A model generated the notes under the pieces. It had not been told where the DNA came from, did no database searches, and saw nothing but the letters and a program-made list of their open reading frames with translations. The position numbers and the translations under genes were made by a program. This document shows positions 1 through 8,554 of a DNA stretch of 64,000 nucleotides, one piece after another. The first letter of the stretch is position 1; every line of letters begins with the position of its first letter. Source of the stretch: a virus; IMG/VR virus record IMGVR_UViG_3300033150_001569, positions 58,308 through 122,307 of that record. One strand, written 5' to 3'.

Positions 1-860
1 ATAATAATTTACGTGGAATATTATGTAGTAATACAATTAAAGCTATTATTAAAGGAAATTTAACTAAAAATAGTAAACAATGTGGAATTAAATTTGATAC
101 TGTTGTTTCAGCACAATTTCCTAGATCACATGGTTTAATTGCAGATAATCTTTCAATTGAAGATTGTACTATTGTATATGGTGCTGGTATTAGAATTGAT
201 GATTTATCTAGTGTAAGTGTTATAAATAATGTTGTATATAAAAGTTATAATGATGGTATTTTAATAGAAGACAATTCTGATTCATCATTTGTTGTTAATA
301 ATATTATTATGGATTGTAATGCAAATGGTATAAAAATAGAAGATAGTATAGATCGTATTTTAGTTTTAAATAATAATAGTTATAATAATGGAACAGATTA
401 TGATTTAGGAATTAATACTCCTAATTCTATAACTAATATTTCATGTAATCCATATTTTGAAGATGTTTCAAATGAAAATTTTGCATTAAAACAGAAATCA
501 CCATGTTTATTTTCTGGTTTTAATATGACAAAAATGGGAAATTTAACTTTAGAAAGAACATTAAAAAATATTTTTAATAATATATTAGTAAGAAATACTT
601 TAGATCATTTATGTAGTTTAAGATTAATATTATTTCCACAAACAGAAAGAAATGGAACAATTAATGTTTCTTCTGTTACTTATGTTGATATTTATTTTAG
701 ATATCCATTTCCAAATAATGATTATCGAGTATTTCTTACTCCAAATGATAATATTAATTTTTGGGTTACAAATAAAACAAAAGATGGATTTAAAATAAAT
801 TTTTCATCTAGTTTTTCTGGTGATGTTGATTGGTTTGTTAAATCATTAGGATTATCATAA
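1..860 (+). CDS. Right-handed beta-helix protein, C-terminal part (5' end outside window)
   Basis: The reading frame is open from the left edge (first full codon at position 3) and ends with TAA at 858-860, so this is the C-terminal part of a longer gene. An ATG at 309 exists, but the frame upstream is open and continues the same repeat style. The first ~120 residues show short Asn/Gly/Ile-rich strands (for example NNIIMDC, NGIKIEDS, NDGILIEDN) typical of right-handed parallel beta-helix proteins. The segment NPYFEDVSNENFALKQKSPC is the usual cap of such helices. The last ~100 residues form a separate small domain. Phage proteins of this kind are usually tail spikes or surface-binding or depolymerase proteins. 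No catalytic residues can be assigned, so enzymatic activity is not claimed. Confidence 0.75.
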   Translation, partial: NNLRGILCSNTIKAIIKGNLTKNSKQCGIKFDTVVSAQFPRSHGLIADNLSIEDCTIVYGAGIRIDDLSSVSVINNVVYKSYNDGILIEDNSDSSFVVNNIIMDCNANGIKIEDSIDRILVLNNNSYNNGTDYDLGINTPNSITNISCNPYFEDVSNENFALKQKSPCLFSGFNMTKMGNLTLERTLKNIFNNILVRNTLDHLCSLRLILFPQTERNGTINVSSVTYVDIYFRYPFPNNDYRVFLTPNDNINFWVTNKTKDGFKINFSSSFSGDVDWFVKSLGLS

Positions 861-861
861 T

Positions 862-1365
862 ATGGAAATTAATATTTATAAAAAATTAATAAATTATATT
901 AAATCAATTGGTATTGATATAGTTATTAATAGTTTTAAAAATGAATTTCCTTGGTATTATGATATTGTATTAAATGAAAAAACTGTAATATTTTATATGT
1001 TTTTTAGATCTCAACAAAATAAAAATGAAAAAATAATTTTAATATTAGAAACATTAGCTAAATATTTATTTTATTTAAAAAATAAAGAATATAAAAAATA
1101 TATTAATACTTATAATTTTGTTGAAAATAATAAAATTAGTTTAGAATATGCAAAAATAATTTATGATTATAATATTGAAATAAATAAAATTAAATATAAT
1201 CTTTTAAATAAATTAAATATTAATTTAAAAGAAAAATATATTAAAGCAGATGAAGTAAGTAATAAATGGATTTATGAATATATTGTTAATAATAATGGTA
1301 AATATATTCCATTTAAACAATATAAAGAATTTTTAATAAATTATCGAAAAAATTATGTTAAATAA
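862..1365 (+). CDS. Hypothetical Lys/Asn-rich protein (167 aa)
   Basis: Starts 1 nt after the beta-helix gene and overlaps the next gene by 11 nt, so it is translated within the same operon. The protein is rich in Lys, Asn, Ile and Tyr and looks mainly helical (residues ~55-140). No signal peptide, membrane segment, cysteine motif or recognisable domain is visible. Its position upstream of tail-completion and sheath genes suggests a head-tail connector or other structural accessory role, but that is inference only. Confidence 0.7.
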   Translation: MEINIYKKLINYIKSIGIDIVINSFKNEFPWYYDIVLNEKTVIFYMFFRSQQNKNEKIILILETLAKYLFYLKNKEYKKYINTYNFVENNKISLEYAKIIYDYNIEINKIKYNLLNKLNINLKEKYIKADEVSNKWIYEYIVNNNGKYIPFKQYKEFLINYRKNYVK

Positions 1366-1642
1366 TCAATATTATATTAAAAATTTATTAGAACTATCAA
1401 CTAAACAAGAATATCTTATGAATAATGGTGATATTGTTGTACCGATAAAAATTTGGAACAAAAGAATAAAACCATCAGATTATGATTTATTTTTTCTAGG
1501 TAGAAATCAAAATTGGAAAACAAAATATTATAGTATTCATGATATTATTTGTGAAATAGATCATCCATCTGTTTATATTTTAAGAGGTGGAGAAAAAATT
1601 TTTATAATAAATGATAATGGTGAAAAAGTGGATATAAAATAA
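1355..1642 (+). CDS. Hypothetical protein (95 aa)
   Basis: Overlaps the upstream gene by 11 nt, and its TAA shares one base with the ATG of the next gene (1642). The C-terminal half has beta character (SVYILRGGEKIFIINDNGEK). The GDIVVPIKIWNKR stretch could be a small beta-barrel strand pair. No family recognised. Tight coupling to its neighbours supports it as a real gene. Confidence 0.7.
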   Translation: MLNNQYYIKNLLELSTKQEYLMNNGDIVVPIKIWNKRIKPSDYDLFFLGRNQNWKTKYYSIHDIICEIDHPSVYILRGGEKIFIINDNGEKVDIK

Positions 1643-1869
1643 TGTCTGATTTTCCAAATTATAATAAAAAAACAATTAATAAAATAAGAAAACAATTAAA
1701 ATTATCTAAAATAAAAACTGGAATAATCAAATGTTTAAATTGTGGTAAAAAATTTAATTCATTTAACATTAAATTAAATAAAATATGTCCTAAATGTTCA
1801 CATAATACTGAAAGAAAAAATACTTATTATAATCCATATCCAATATATTCCGATAATATTAATGAATAA
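1642..1869 (+). CDS. Small zinc-ribbon protein (75 aa)
   Basis: Two CxxC pairs spaced ~16 residues apart (CLNCGKKF and CPKC, residues ~31-53) form a typical zinc-ribbon knuckle set. The rest is basic N-terminally and Tyr/Pro/Asn-rich C-terminally. The ATG overlaps the preceding stop by 1 nt. Several unrelated short zinc ribbons occur in this genome (58927-59121, 59125-59298, 62317-62475). The function is unknown; nucleic-acid or protein binding is the usual role of such modules. Confidence 0.7.
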   Translation: MSDFPNYNKKTINKIRKQLKLSKIKTGIIKCLNCGKKFNSFNIKLNKICPKCSHNTERKNTYYNPYPIYSDNINE

Positions 1870-1890
1870 AAAAATTTAAGGATAAACAAT

Positions 1891-2490
1891 TTGGCAGGTT
1901 ATCGTTATAATATTTATGGTGGTAGAGGAGGAATGACTGTAAGTAGTAAATTTGGAGCAAGTAAAAAAGTAGGTAGAGGAGTATATTTTGGTACTGGTGA
2001 AAGTTTATTCAAAGAAGGTAAATCTAAAATAGGTAGCAGAAATAGATTTGAATTAATGAAGTTTTTTCGTTTTAGAGATATGTTTAGAGCAACAAAAATG
2101 CGAAGTGTTATAGGTATGGTTTTTACTAGAATACAAATGGAAATGTCTCGTATTTTAATAGCAAATTTAAAAGATTCGATAAGAAAAAATGGATGGCATC
2201 CTCATCATTGGTTAACATCTGTAATAGCTAATCGTAGACATCCATTATTAAGAGATAAAAGAAATATGTATAAATCAATATCATTTAAACCAATGCCAGT
2301 TGTTGCAGGTATTACTAGTTTTTGGGTTGGATTTCCAGCAGATAAAAAAGGATTTACTGGTAGTAGAAAGACATCATCTTTAAATATTGCTCAAATTGCT
2401 CAAATTCATGATCAAAGAGGAGCAAGTATGAGAGTAACAAAAAAATGCAAGGATTCTTTTTTAAAGTTTTATATGAAAATTCAAGAATGA
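1891..2490 (+). CDS. Tail completion / virion morphogenesis (Mu gpG-like) protein, zero-frame product (199 aa)
   Basis: TTG start, preceded by an AAGGA ribosome site at ~1877. A Gly/Arg/Lys-rich N-terminus is followed by a helical segment (~residues 75-110, FTRIQMEMSRILIANLKDS), an HPLLRDKRNMYKSI core, and the IAQIAQIHDQRGAS motif seen before the C-terminal part of phage virion-morphogenesis proteins (gpG/HK97-gp10-type tail completion). In that family a (P)ARPF motif normally follows. Here the zero frame instead stops after 14 further residues, and the PRPF motif is in the -1 frame (2445-2699). An A7 run at 2439-2445 is in exact phase for -1 slippage, so this is read as the short product of a frameshifted gene. 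A sequencing error or a recent mutation is the alternative. Confidence 0.7.
   Translation: MAGYRYNIYGGRGGMTVSSKFGASKKVGRGVYFGTGESLFKEGKSKIGSRNRFELMKFFRFRDMFRATKMRSVIGMVFTRIQMEMSRILIANLKDSIRKNGWHPHHWLTSVIANRRHPLLRDKRNMYKSISFKPMPVVAGITSFWVGFPADKKGFTGSRKTSSLNIAQIAQIHDQRGASMRVTKKCKDSFLKFYMKIQE
2439..2445 (+). promoter_or_regulatory. Candidate -1 ribosomal frameshift site A AAA AAA
   Basis: Zero-frame codons are ACA AAA AAA TGC, so the heptamer A AAA AAA fits the X XXY YYZ rule. Slippage places the ribosome on the ATG at 2445 in the -1 frame, which stays open for 84 residues and carries the family's expected C-terminal motif. Lys-Lys codons are common in this AT-rich genome, so the site alone is weak evidence. 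The long compatible -1 frame is the stronger part. Confidence 0.5.
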
Positions 2491-2699
2491 GAAAGAAATT
2501 TCAAGGTGATAAATCTCCTTATTTAATGTATCAAGCAGTTAGAAAAATGTTTCCTGAAGGAATGGTATTAAAAATAAAACCAAGACCATTTTTTACAAGA
2601 GCAATAGAAAAAACATATCGTGAATATCCATTATTATTAGTGTTCCGAAAACAATTGGGAACACAATTAAATTCAATGTTTAATTTTATGCGTATGTAA
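2445..2699 (+). CDS. -1 frame C-terminal part of the tail completion protein (84 aa)
   Basis: This frame overlaps the end of the preceding gene by 46 nt and has no ribosome site of its own. Read through the A7 site it gives a 269-residue fusion (185 zero-frame plus 84 -1 frame residues). It contains KPRPFFTRAIEKTYREY (residues ~45-61). That matches the PARPFL segment near the C-terminus of gpG/gp10-type virion morphogenesis proteins, which supports fusion to the upstream frame. Independent translation from the ATG at 2445 by coupling is possible but less attractive. Confidence 0.6.
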   Translation: MQGFFFKVLYENSRMRKKFQGDKSPYLMYQAVRKMFPEGMVLKIKPRPFFTRAIEKTYREYPLLLVFRKQLGTQLNSMFNFMRM

Positions 2700-2707
2700 G
2701 GATTAAA

Positions 2708-4030
2708 ATGCCAAATATATTATATAATTTTTATAATAAAAATAGAAATTATTATGATTATGATGATGAAGAAATATATCTTGGAGAAGGAATTTGTCGT
2801 TTAAGAGGAATTAATTTCAGAACAGGTAGAGGAGCAATTAATAATCAAGATTTAATATATCCTGTTTCTAGTATAATAACTTTTAATAATTATTCTGCAT
2901 ATGGATTAAATGAATTTTTTAGTTTTGAATTTGAAATTGAATATGATAGAATTTATCAAAAATTATCAAATAGTTATGATCAAGAAACTGATAGTGATAT
3001 AGGAAAAGTTGAATTTCAGGTTAGTAATGATGATGGAATTACTTGGTATAGACATAATGGTTCTAATTGGGTAGTTACTACTGAAATAGGTGATTGGAAT
3101 AGTCCTGAAAATTTACAAAAATATATAAATTCATTTGAGCTAAAATTAAATAGACAAATTAAATTAAGAATGAAGATAACATCTTCAGATAATAGAAAAC
3201 ATACACCAATTATTAAGAAATTAGCATTTGATGTTGAATTTTCCTTTGATTTTGAAGAAGATATTCGTAGAAGTTTCAAGCACTTCTTAGAACAAAATCT
3301 ATTGGTAAATAGAAAATTTACCTTACAAGTAGAACAGACAGATAATTCTATCAAAATTTATAATCATCAAGATGTAACAACAGTAAATAGTTTTAGATGG
3401 GATTTTGAATTAAAAGAAGTTTTTAAAATATATGATCTTACAAATGATGAAGGAAGAACAATAAATCTTTTTGATTCATTTAGTACGGTTGATGGAATTA
3501 GTACTATTAACTTAACTTCTTCGGTTAATGTGGGGAATATCTTAGAAGTTTATGTTGGTGGTATACCAAAAATATTTTTTACAGCAGATGCAGATTATTA
3601 TGTTACTGAAATACCTCATATTGAAATAGATATGAAGGTTGATGAAGATGACATGATAAGAAGTCATACTAAAGTAATAGAAAAAAATGAGCAACTTGAA
3701 TTAGCAAGAGTGAGAAATGATAAAATATTAAAAAAGATAATAACAAAAGTTATGTTTGTTTCAAATACTTTATTAGATGTTATGGCATTTAGTAATAGTT
3801 ATGACAAATTAATTTGTTTTCCTTTAGTTGAAGATCTTAAATCAGAAGCAATTGGTAAAGATTATGATGTTGCTAATATTATAAAAGAAGAACCTAGTGA
3901 AGATTTAGAAGATCAATTATATGCTGAAACATTTTCTCATGATTTAGTTGGAGTTGATTATAGAGGTGAATATAAAGAAGTTAAATTAGTAAAAGAATTT
4001 ATTTTTGATGTTGATATTTTTCGTAAGTAA
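2708..4030 (+). CDS. Virion structural protein, beta-rich (440 aa)
   Basis: Placed between tail completion and sheath genes with an AAGGA site 8 nt before. Residues ~95-190 look like a beta-sandwich (VEFQVSNDDGITWYRH, then KLNRQIKLRMKIT), resembling the discoidin/BNR-like beta modules found in virion proteins. Residues ~200-420 alternate strands and acidic segments. The C-terminus is acidic and then basic. No signal peptide. A neck, tail-terminator or fibre-type role is inferred from position only; no family was recognised with certainty. Confidence 0.65.
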   Translation: MPNILYNFYNKNRNYYDYDDEEIYLGEGICRLRGINFRTGRGAINNQDLIYPVSSIITFNNYSAYGLNEFFSFEFEIEYDRIYQKLSNSYDQETDSDIGKVEFQVSNDDGITWYRHNGSNWVVTTEIGDWNSPENLQKYINSFELKLNRQIKLRMKITSSDNRKHTPIIKKLAFDVEFSFDFEEDIRRSFKHFLEQNLLVNRKFTLQVEQTDNSIKIYNHQDVTTVNSFRWDFELKEVFKIYDLTNDEGRTINLFDSFSTVDGISTINLTSSVNVGNILEVYVGGIPKIFFTADADYYVTEIPHIEIDMKVDEDDMIRSHTKVIEKNEQLELARVRNDKILKKIITKVMFVSNTLLDVMAFSNSYDKLICFPLVEDLKSEAIGKDYDVANIIKEEPSEDLEDQLYAETFSHDLVGVDYRGEYKEVKLVKEFIFDVDIFRK

Positions 4031-4081
4031 TTTCTTATTAAGTATTCTGTAAATTTAAATAAATTTTGTTTGGAGCAAATA

Positions 4082-4357
4082 ATGAAAAAATATATTCTTA
4101 AAAATTTAGATAATAAACCATGTACATTAAATGTTGCAAAGGTTGATAGAAAAATAGGTGAAGCAATTAATTTAAGTAAAAAAGGAGAATTAAGTAGAGA
4201 AATTTCTGAATTAGAATTTAAATCTAAAGAAATACAAAAAGCATTAAATAAAAAGAAAATAGCAATTTATAAAACTATCGAACCAAAGAAGCAGGAGTTA
4301 AAAATAGAAGAAAATAAAGAAAGTCCTAAACAACCACAACCACAAAAGGGGAAATAA
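4082..4357 (+). CDS. Small coiled-coil protein upstream of the sheath (91 aa)
   Basis: The ATG at 4082 is chosen because TGGAG (4071-4075) makes a well-spaced ribosome site. A TTG at 4070 in the same frame would lie on top of that site. Lys/Glu-rich, with a predicted helix over ~residues 35-70 (ELSREISELEFKSKEIQKAL) and a Pro/Gln-rich tail. It ends directly against the sheath ATG, and the AAGGGGAAA of its last codons serves as the sheath ribosome site, so the two are translationally coupled. Function unknown. Confidence 0.65.
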   Translation: MKKYILKNLDNKPCTLNVAKVDRKIGEAINLSKKGELSREISELEFKSKEIQKALNKKKIAIYKTIEPKKQELKIEENKESPKQPQPQKGK

Positions 4358-6307
4358 ATGGAAACTTTACATCCTGGTATATATATATTCGATAAAAAAG
4401 CAGAACCAACAATTGAAGGTGTTGGTGTTTCAGCCTGTGGTATTGTAGGTGCTTTTCAAAAAGGACCAACGGATAAACCTGGATTTGTTACTAGTTGGGA
4501 AGCATTTAAAAGAGGTTATGGTAGTTATTATAAAAATCTTCATGCTCCTATTGCAGTAAAAGCATATTTTGATCAAGGTGGTACTAAACTTTATGTAGGA
4601 AGAGTTGCTGGAACTGGTGCTGCACAAGCTGATGTTTCTTTAAAAGATAGTGGTCAAGTAGCTAATACTTTAAAAATTGCTGCAAGAAATCAAGGTGCAT
4701 GGGGTAATTTTATTGAAATAAATACTATTAAGGCTGAAAGTACAACTACTGCTGCATTAAATACTGCTGCTGTAGTTGAAATTCCTGTAACTAGTGCTTT
4801 AAATTTTGAAAAAGGTGATGTTTGTTATATTACTGATGGAACAAATAGTTCTACTTTTGTAGTTTATGAAGTAGATTATGCAAATAATAAATTAAAAATT
4901 AAATCACAAGATTTTTCAAGTAATGTTATTGCTTCTGGTGCAGTAGTTAAAACTTCAAGTAGACATAGAGTTGTTGGAACAATTGCTGAAGCTCTTGAAA
5001 ATGGTGATACTAATTTAAGTTTATCTAAAACAGATGGTCTTTATGTTGGTAGTTTAATAACAATAATTACTTCTACAGATTTAGTTACATTAGAAATTAC
5101 ATCTATTAATGGAAATTCAATTGGATTTGCTGCTTATAGTGGATCTACTATTGCTAGTGGAAGTGATTTTGTTAGTCAAGAATTTAATATAGATGTTTAT
5201 GATGGTGAAGTAATAGTTGAAACTCATGAATTTTTATCAATGATTGATAATAATGAAAATGATTATGTAGAAAAGAAATTATATGGTGATAGTAATACAA
5301 GTAATTATATTGAATGTACTGATTTAGATACTACTAATACTAATAAAGAACAACATATTCCAATTTTTAAAGTAACTAAAACAGGTAAATTACAACCTTT
5401 ATCTGGTGGACTTGATGGTTCTACTCCTGGTGATACTGATTATAAAGGTACTCAAGCACCTGATACTGGAATTCATTTATTTGATAGAATTGATGATATT
5501 ACTACAGTTTGTATTCCAGGTATTACAAGTGTTGGAGTAATTCAATATGGTATTACATGGGCAAGAAATCATAAATATTGTATGTTTCTTGCTGAAGTTC
5601 CTGAAGCTTATGAATATCCTACAGAAGCAAGAGAATTTAGATTGAATGAGCTTAATGTTGATGATAGATTTGGTGCTTTATATTATCCTTGGTTAAAAAT
5701 TGATCATCCTACAATTGATAAACAAATTGTAACTCAACCACCCACAGGACATGTTTTAGGTGTTCATGCTAATGTTGCTGCAACTAGAGGAGTATTTAAA
5801 GCTCCTGCTAATGAATCATTATATAATATTCGTGATTTAACTTATAAAGTAACTGATCCTGAACAAGATATTCTTAATCCAATTGGTGTTAATGCTATTC
5901 GAGTTTTTAAAGGTCTTGGTGTAAGAGTTTATGGTGCTAGAACGTTGCAAAATATTAAAGATGGTTATCATTATATTAACGTAGTTAAATATGTAAATTA
6001 TGTACAACAATCAATAGTAGAAGATACAAGAGATTTACCTTTTGAACCTAATAATGAAGATCTTTGGGAAAGTATTGAAAATAGAGTTTATAAGTTTCTT
6101 TTAACCGAATGGAAAAATGGAGCATTATATCCTAGAAGTGATGCTAAAAAAGCTTTCTTTGTAAAATGTAATACAGAAACTAATATTCAAGCAACTATAG
6201 ATCAAGGAAAAGCAATAGGAGAAATTGGAATTAATCCTGTAAAACCTGCTGAATTTATCATCTTTAATTTTGCATTGTGGGATGGTGGAGCAGAATTTAC
6301 TTCATAA
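4358..6307 (+). CDS. Contractile tail sheath protein (649 aa)
   Basis: Forms the outer contractile cylinder of the tail. The N-terminus (HPGIYIFDKKAEPTIEGVGV, then AFQKGPTDKPGFVTSW) is the family's handshake region. The segment GGTKLYVGRVAG follows. Residues ~140-330 are a Ser/Thr/Val-rich insertion (variable surface domain). The C-terminal core (WESIENRVYKFLLTEWKNGAL, then ATIDQGKAIGEIGINPVKPAEF) is the conserved sheath_C domain. Length is in the range of T4 gp18-type sheaths. It is followed by the tube gene, the standard order. Confidence 0.97.
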   Translation: METLHPGIYIFDKKAEPTIEGVGVSACGIVGAFQKGPTDKPGFVTSWEAFKRGYGSYYKNLHAPIAVKAYFDQGGTKLYVGRVAGTGAAQADVSLKDSGQVANTLKIAARNQGAWGNFIEINTIKAESTTTAALNTAAVVEIPVTSALNFEKGDVCYITDGTNSSTFVVYEVDYANNKLKIKSQDFSSNVIASGAVVKTSSRHRVVGTIAEALENGDTNLSLSKTDGLYVGSLITIITSTDLVTLEITSINGNSIGFAAYSGSTIASGSDFVSQEFNIDVYDGEVIVETHEFLSMIDNNENDYVEKKLYGDSNTSNYIECTDLDTTNTNKEQHIPIFKVTKTGKLQPLSGGLDGSTPGDTDYKGTQAPDTGIHLFDRIDDITTVCIPGITSVGVIQYGITWARNHKYCMFLAEVPEAYEYPTEAREFRLNELNVDDRFGALYYPWLKIDHPTIDKQIVTQPPTGHVLGVHANVAATRGVFKAPANESLYNIRDLTYKVTDPEQDILNPIGVNAIRVFKGLGVRVYGARTLQNIKDGYHYINVVKYVNYVQQSIVEDTRDLPFEPNNEDLWESIENRVYKFLLTEWKNGALYPRSDAKKAFFVKCNTETNIQATIDQGKAIGEIGINPVKPAEFIIFNFALWDGGAEFTS

Positions 6308-6327
6308 ATAAATAAAGGAGAATAAAA

Positions 6328-6834
6328 ATGCCTGAAGCTATAATTTCAACTGGTACTGTAAGGGGCGAAAGACCCAATCCTCTTCGTGGTTTTAAGTTTC
6401 GAGTTAAAGATTTAGAAGGTAATTATTTAGGTGGATATAACAGGATTTCAGGATTAAAAGATAATACTGATGTTTCTGAATATAGAGAAGGGGATCAAAT
6501 AGGTAATTATACTGAAAAAATGGCAGGAATAAGTAATCATGATGATGTAGTACTTGAACGAGGATTTTCTATTCAAGGTTTTATGCGTGAATGGCGTGAT
6601 AAAGTAATGAAATGGGATGATTTAAGTGTTGGACTAGCTGACGATGTTGATGGTTATTATATGGATTTACAAATTGAAGTATTGAATAGAAAAGGTGAAA
6701 TTGTTCGTAAAATTAATTTATATCGTGCTTTTCCAATTTCCTATGAAATAGATGATCTTGATGCTCGTTCAAGTGATGTAATTATGGAAAGAGTAACTTT
6801 AGCATGTGAAGGTACTGAAGTAATAACTATTTAA
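6328..6834 (+). CDS. Tail tube protein (168 aa)
   Basis: Inner tube protein of the contractile tail, of the T4 gp19 / TIGR02241-like family. Diagnostic features are NPLRGFKFRVKD near the N-terminus, the GGYNRISGLKD strand, YREGDQIGNYTEKMAG and the VLERGFSIQGFMREW strand, then a C-terminal DLDARSSDVIMERVTLACEG strand pair. It has an AAAGGAG ribosome site 10 nt upstream. A perfect 11-bp rho-independent terminator follows, fitting a highly expressed tube gene. Confidence 0.96.
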   Translation: MPEAIISTGTVRGERPNPLRGFKFRVKDLEGNYLGGYNRISGLKDNTDVSEYREGDQIGNYTEKMAGISNHDDVVLERGFSIQGFMREWRDKVMKWDDLSVGLADDVDGYYMDLQIEVLNRKGEIVRKINLYRAFPISYEIDDLDARSSDVIMERVTLACEGTEVITI

Positions 6835-6860
6835 CAAATTTTAATTTAACTATTTTAAAG

Positions 6861-6897
6861 GGGAATATGGAATTAATATATCCATATTCCCTTTTTT
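6861..6897 (+). terminator. Rho-independent terminator after the tail tube gene
   Basis: A perfect 11-bp stem (GGGAATATGGA at 6861-6871 with TCCATATTCCC at 6881-6891), a 9-nt loop and six Ts (6892-6897). It separates sheath and tube from the second tube-like protein and probably lets the major tail proteins be transcribed more than downstream genes. Confidence 0.9.
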
Positions 6898-6910
6898 GTT
6901 GTTGAGGATT

Positions 6911-7606
6911 ATGCCAAATTTAAATAAAGTTGAAGAATATTTTAAAAAAGAAAATAACAAAAATATAAATAAAAGAGAAGATTCAGTTAGATCACATAGA
7001 CCAAATCCATTAAGAGGATTTAATTTTATAGTACATTTTTATAATAATAAATTAGAAAAATCAGGAATAATTGGATTTTCTAAAATTTCTGGTTTAAAAA
7101 TAACTAATAATATTTTTGAAATAAAACATACAGATAATAATGGTGGAACTATTACTTCAAAATTTCCTGGAAATATAACATATCCATCAGTAACATTTGA
7201 AAAAGGTGTTTTACCATATACTCAATTAACAAGTGGTAGAGGATCTTATAATAGAAATGATTTTTATTTTTATGATAAATTAAGAGAATTACAAATATTA
7301 CCATCAACAAAATTTTTTCATAAATTTAATATTTTAATATTACTTTATGATTATAAAGGACAAAGAATAACAGAAGATTCTCCTGCTAGTGCTCAAAAAA
7401 GATGGGCATTAAGAAATGCTCAAATTCAAGATATAGAATTTGGAACTTTAGACGCTAGTAGTAATGATGTTTTAATTGATAAATTTGTTATTGTTCATGA
7501 GGGTATTAAATATGATTATGGAGATTACATATCTGAACCTGATTTAAATAATTCTAATATTTTAAGTGAAATATTTGATATTCCTTTAAGAAAACAACAG
7601 TTATAA
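6911..7606 (+). CDS. Second tail tube-like protein (231 aa)
   Basis: The ATG at 6911 follows a TGAGGA site at 6903. Upstream TTG codons fall inside the terminator and are rejected. It repeats the tube pattern: RPNPLRGFNFIVHFY, GFSKISGLKI, GTITSKFPGN, VTFEKGVLPYTQL, then FGTLDASSNDVLIDKFVIVHEG. It is longer than the major tube protein, with an N-terminal basic helix (~30 residues) and a C-terminal tail. Contractile systems often have several tube paralogues at the baseplate end, so a tube-initiator or baseplate-proximal ring is the likely role. Confidence 0.85.
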   Translation: MPNLNKVEEYFKKENNKNINKREDSVRSHRPNPLRGFNFIVHFYNNKLEKSGIIGFSKISGLKITNNIFEIKHTDNNGGTITSKFPGNITYPSVTFEKGVLPYTQLTSGRGSYNRNDFYFYDKLRELQILPSTKFFHKFNILILLYDYKGQRITEDSPASAQKRWALRNAQIQDIEFGTLDASSNDVLIDKFVIVHEGIKYDYGDYISEPDLNNSNILSEIFDIPLRKQQL

Positions 7607-7621
7607 TTTTAAATATATTTT

Positions 7622-7665
7622 TAACAATATTATTTTTTAAATTAGTTAAAAATAGAATATTGTTA
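7622..7665 (+). repeat. Inverted repeat just upstream of the chaperone ribosome site
   Basis: TAACAATATT (7622-7631) pairs with AATATTGTTA (7656-7665) around a 24-nt AT-rich loop. It ends where the AAGGAGG ribosome site of the next gene begins. It could be an RNA-processing or translation-modulating hairpin. There is no T tract, so it is not called a terminator. Confidence 0.45.
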
Positions 7666-7675
7666 AGGAGGAAAA

Positions 7676-8554
7676 ATGGAACAAGAAAAAAATAAAAAAC
7701 AAGAATTAACTTTAGATCAAACTGAAACTAAACCTGAAATTCCCACCATAAGAAAACCACTTACATTTGAATTTGATTTACCTTGTGGAGTTATTAACTC
7801 TAATGGAGAAGTTTGTAAAAAAATTGAAATAAAACCAATGACAGGTAGAGTTAGAAAACAAATAGGTGATGTTAGATATAGAAATAATTTAGTAAAAATT
7901 TCACAAATGCTATTAAGAGAAACTATATTTAAAATAGAAGGTATTGAAAAAATAACTGATAAATTAATATTAAATATGTTATCTGCTGATAGAGATTTTA
8001 TATTACTTAAATTAAAAGAAATTTCAATGCCAAAAAATGAAGAAACTATTTTATTTAGAACTAATTGCACAAATACTATGTGTAATGTAGAAATGGAAAC
8101 AGAATTTAATGTTAAATATGATTTTTCAATTAGAACAATACCAGATGAATTAAATAATAATAAAAATATAATTAATATAAATGGTAATTTTCATAGAATA
8201 TTTGAAGACGAAGATGATGAATTTGGTAAAATTATTATGAGATTACAAACTATGGCAGATCAAGAAGCTGTTGTTAATAAAGTTAATGATAATCCATTAG
8301 AAGCAGAACATATTTTATTATCTAGATTAATTGTTGAATATAATGGTAATAAAAATTTTAGTCCTAATGATTTTGATGATTTAAGTATGCCTGAAATAAA
8401 TTGGATTGAAGAATTAGCAACAAGACATAATTATGGTCCTAATATGACAAAAGAAATTATTTGTCATAATTGTAATACTAAAAATGTTACTACAATAGAT
8501 TTGTTAACTTTTTTATTCCAATCTGGCAGAGGCAAACAGACAATCCAGAATTAG
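7676..8554 (+). CDS. Tail assembly chaperone, zero-frame (G-type) product (292 aa)
   Basis: Strong AAGGAGG site. The layout fits the first chaperone of contractile tails (T4 gp26 / T4_baseplate-like family). After a charged ~30-residue leader come LTFEFDLPCG, then IEIKPMTGRVRKQIGD and a helical core. Two cysteine pairs (TNCTNTMCN and CHNC, residues ~128-133 and ~264-267) could bind a metal. The gene lies between tube and tape-measure genes, where tailed phages encode G/GT chaperones made by -1 frameshifting. A T TTT TTA slippery site near its end (8509-8515) and an open -1 frame of 76 residues match that arrangement. Confidence 0.88.
   Translation: MEQEKNKKQELTLDQTETKPEIPTIRKPLTFEFDLPCGVINSNGEVCKKIEIKPMTGRVRKQIGDVRYRNNLVKISQMLLRETIFKIEGIEKITDKLILNMLSADRDFILLKLKEISMPKNEETILFRTNCTNTMCNVEMETEFNVKYDFSIRTIPDELNNNKNIININGNFHRIFEDEDDEFGKIIMRLQTMADQEAVVNKVNDNPLEAEHILLSRLIVEYNGNKNFSPNDFDDLSMPEINWIEELATRHNYGPNMTKEIICHNCNTKNVTTIDLLTFLFQSGRGKQTIQN
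8509..8515 (+). promoter_or_regulatory. -1 programmed frameshift site T TTT TTA (tail chaperone)
   Basis: Zero-frame codons ACT TTT TTA TTC place T TTT TTA in correct X XXY YYZ phase; U UUU UUA is one of the classical slippery heptamers. A -1 slip moves the ribosome to ATT at 8515 and continues to the TAA at 8743-8745. Position and geometry match the lambda G/GT-type frameshift conserved in tailed phages. Confidence 0.85.
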
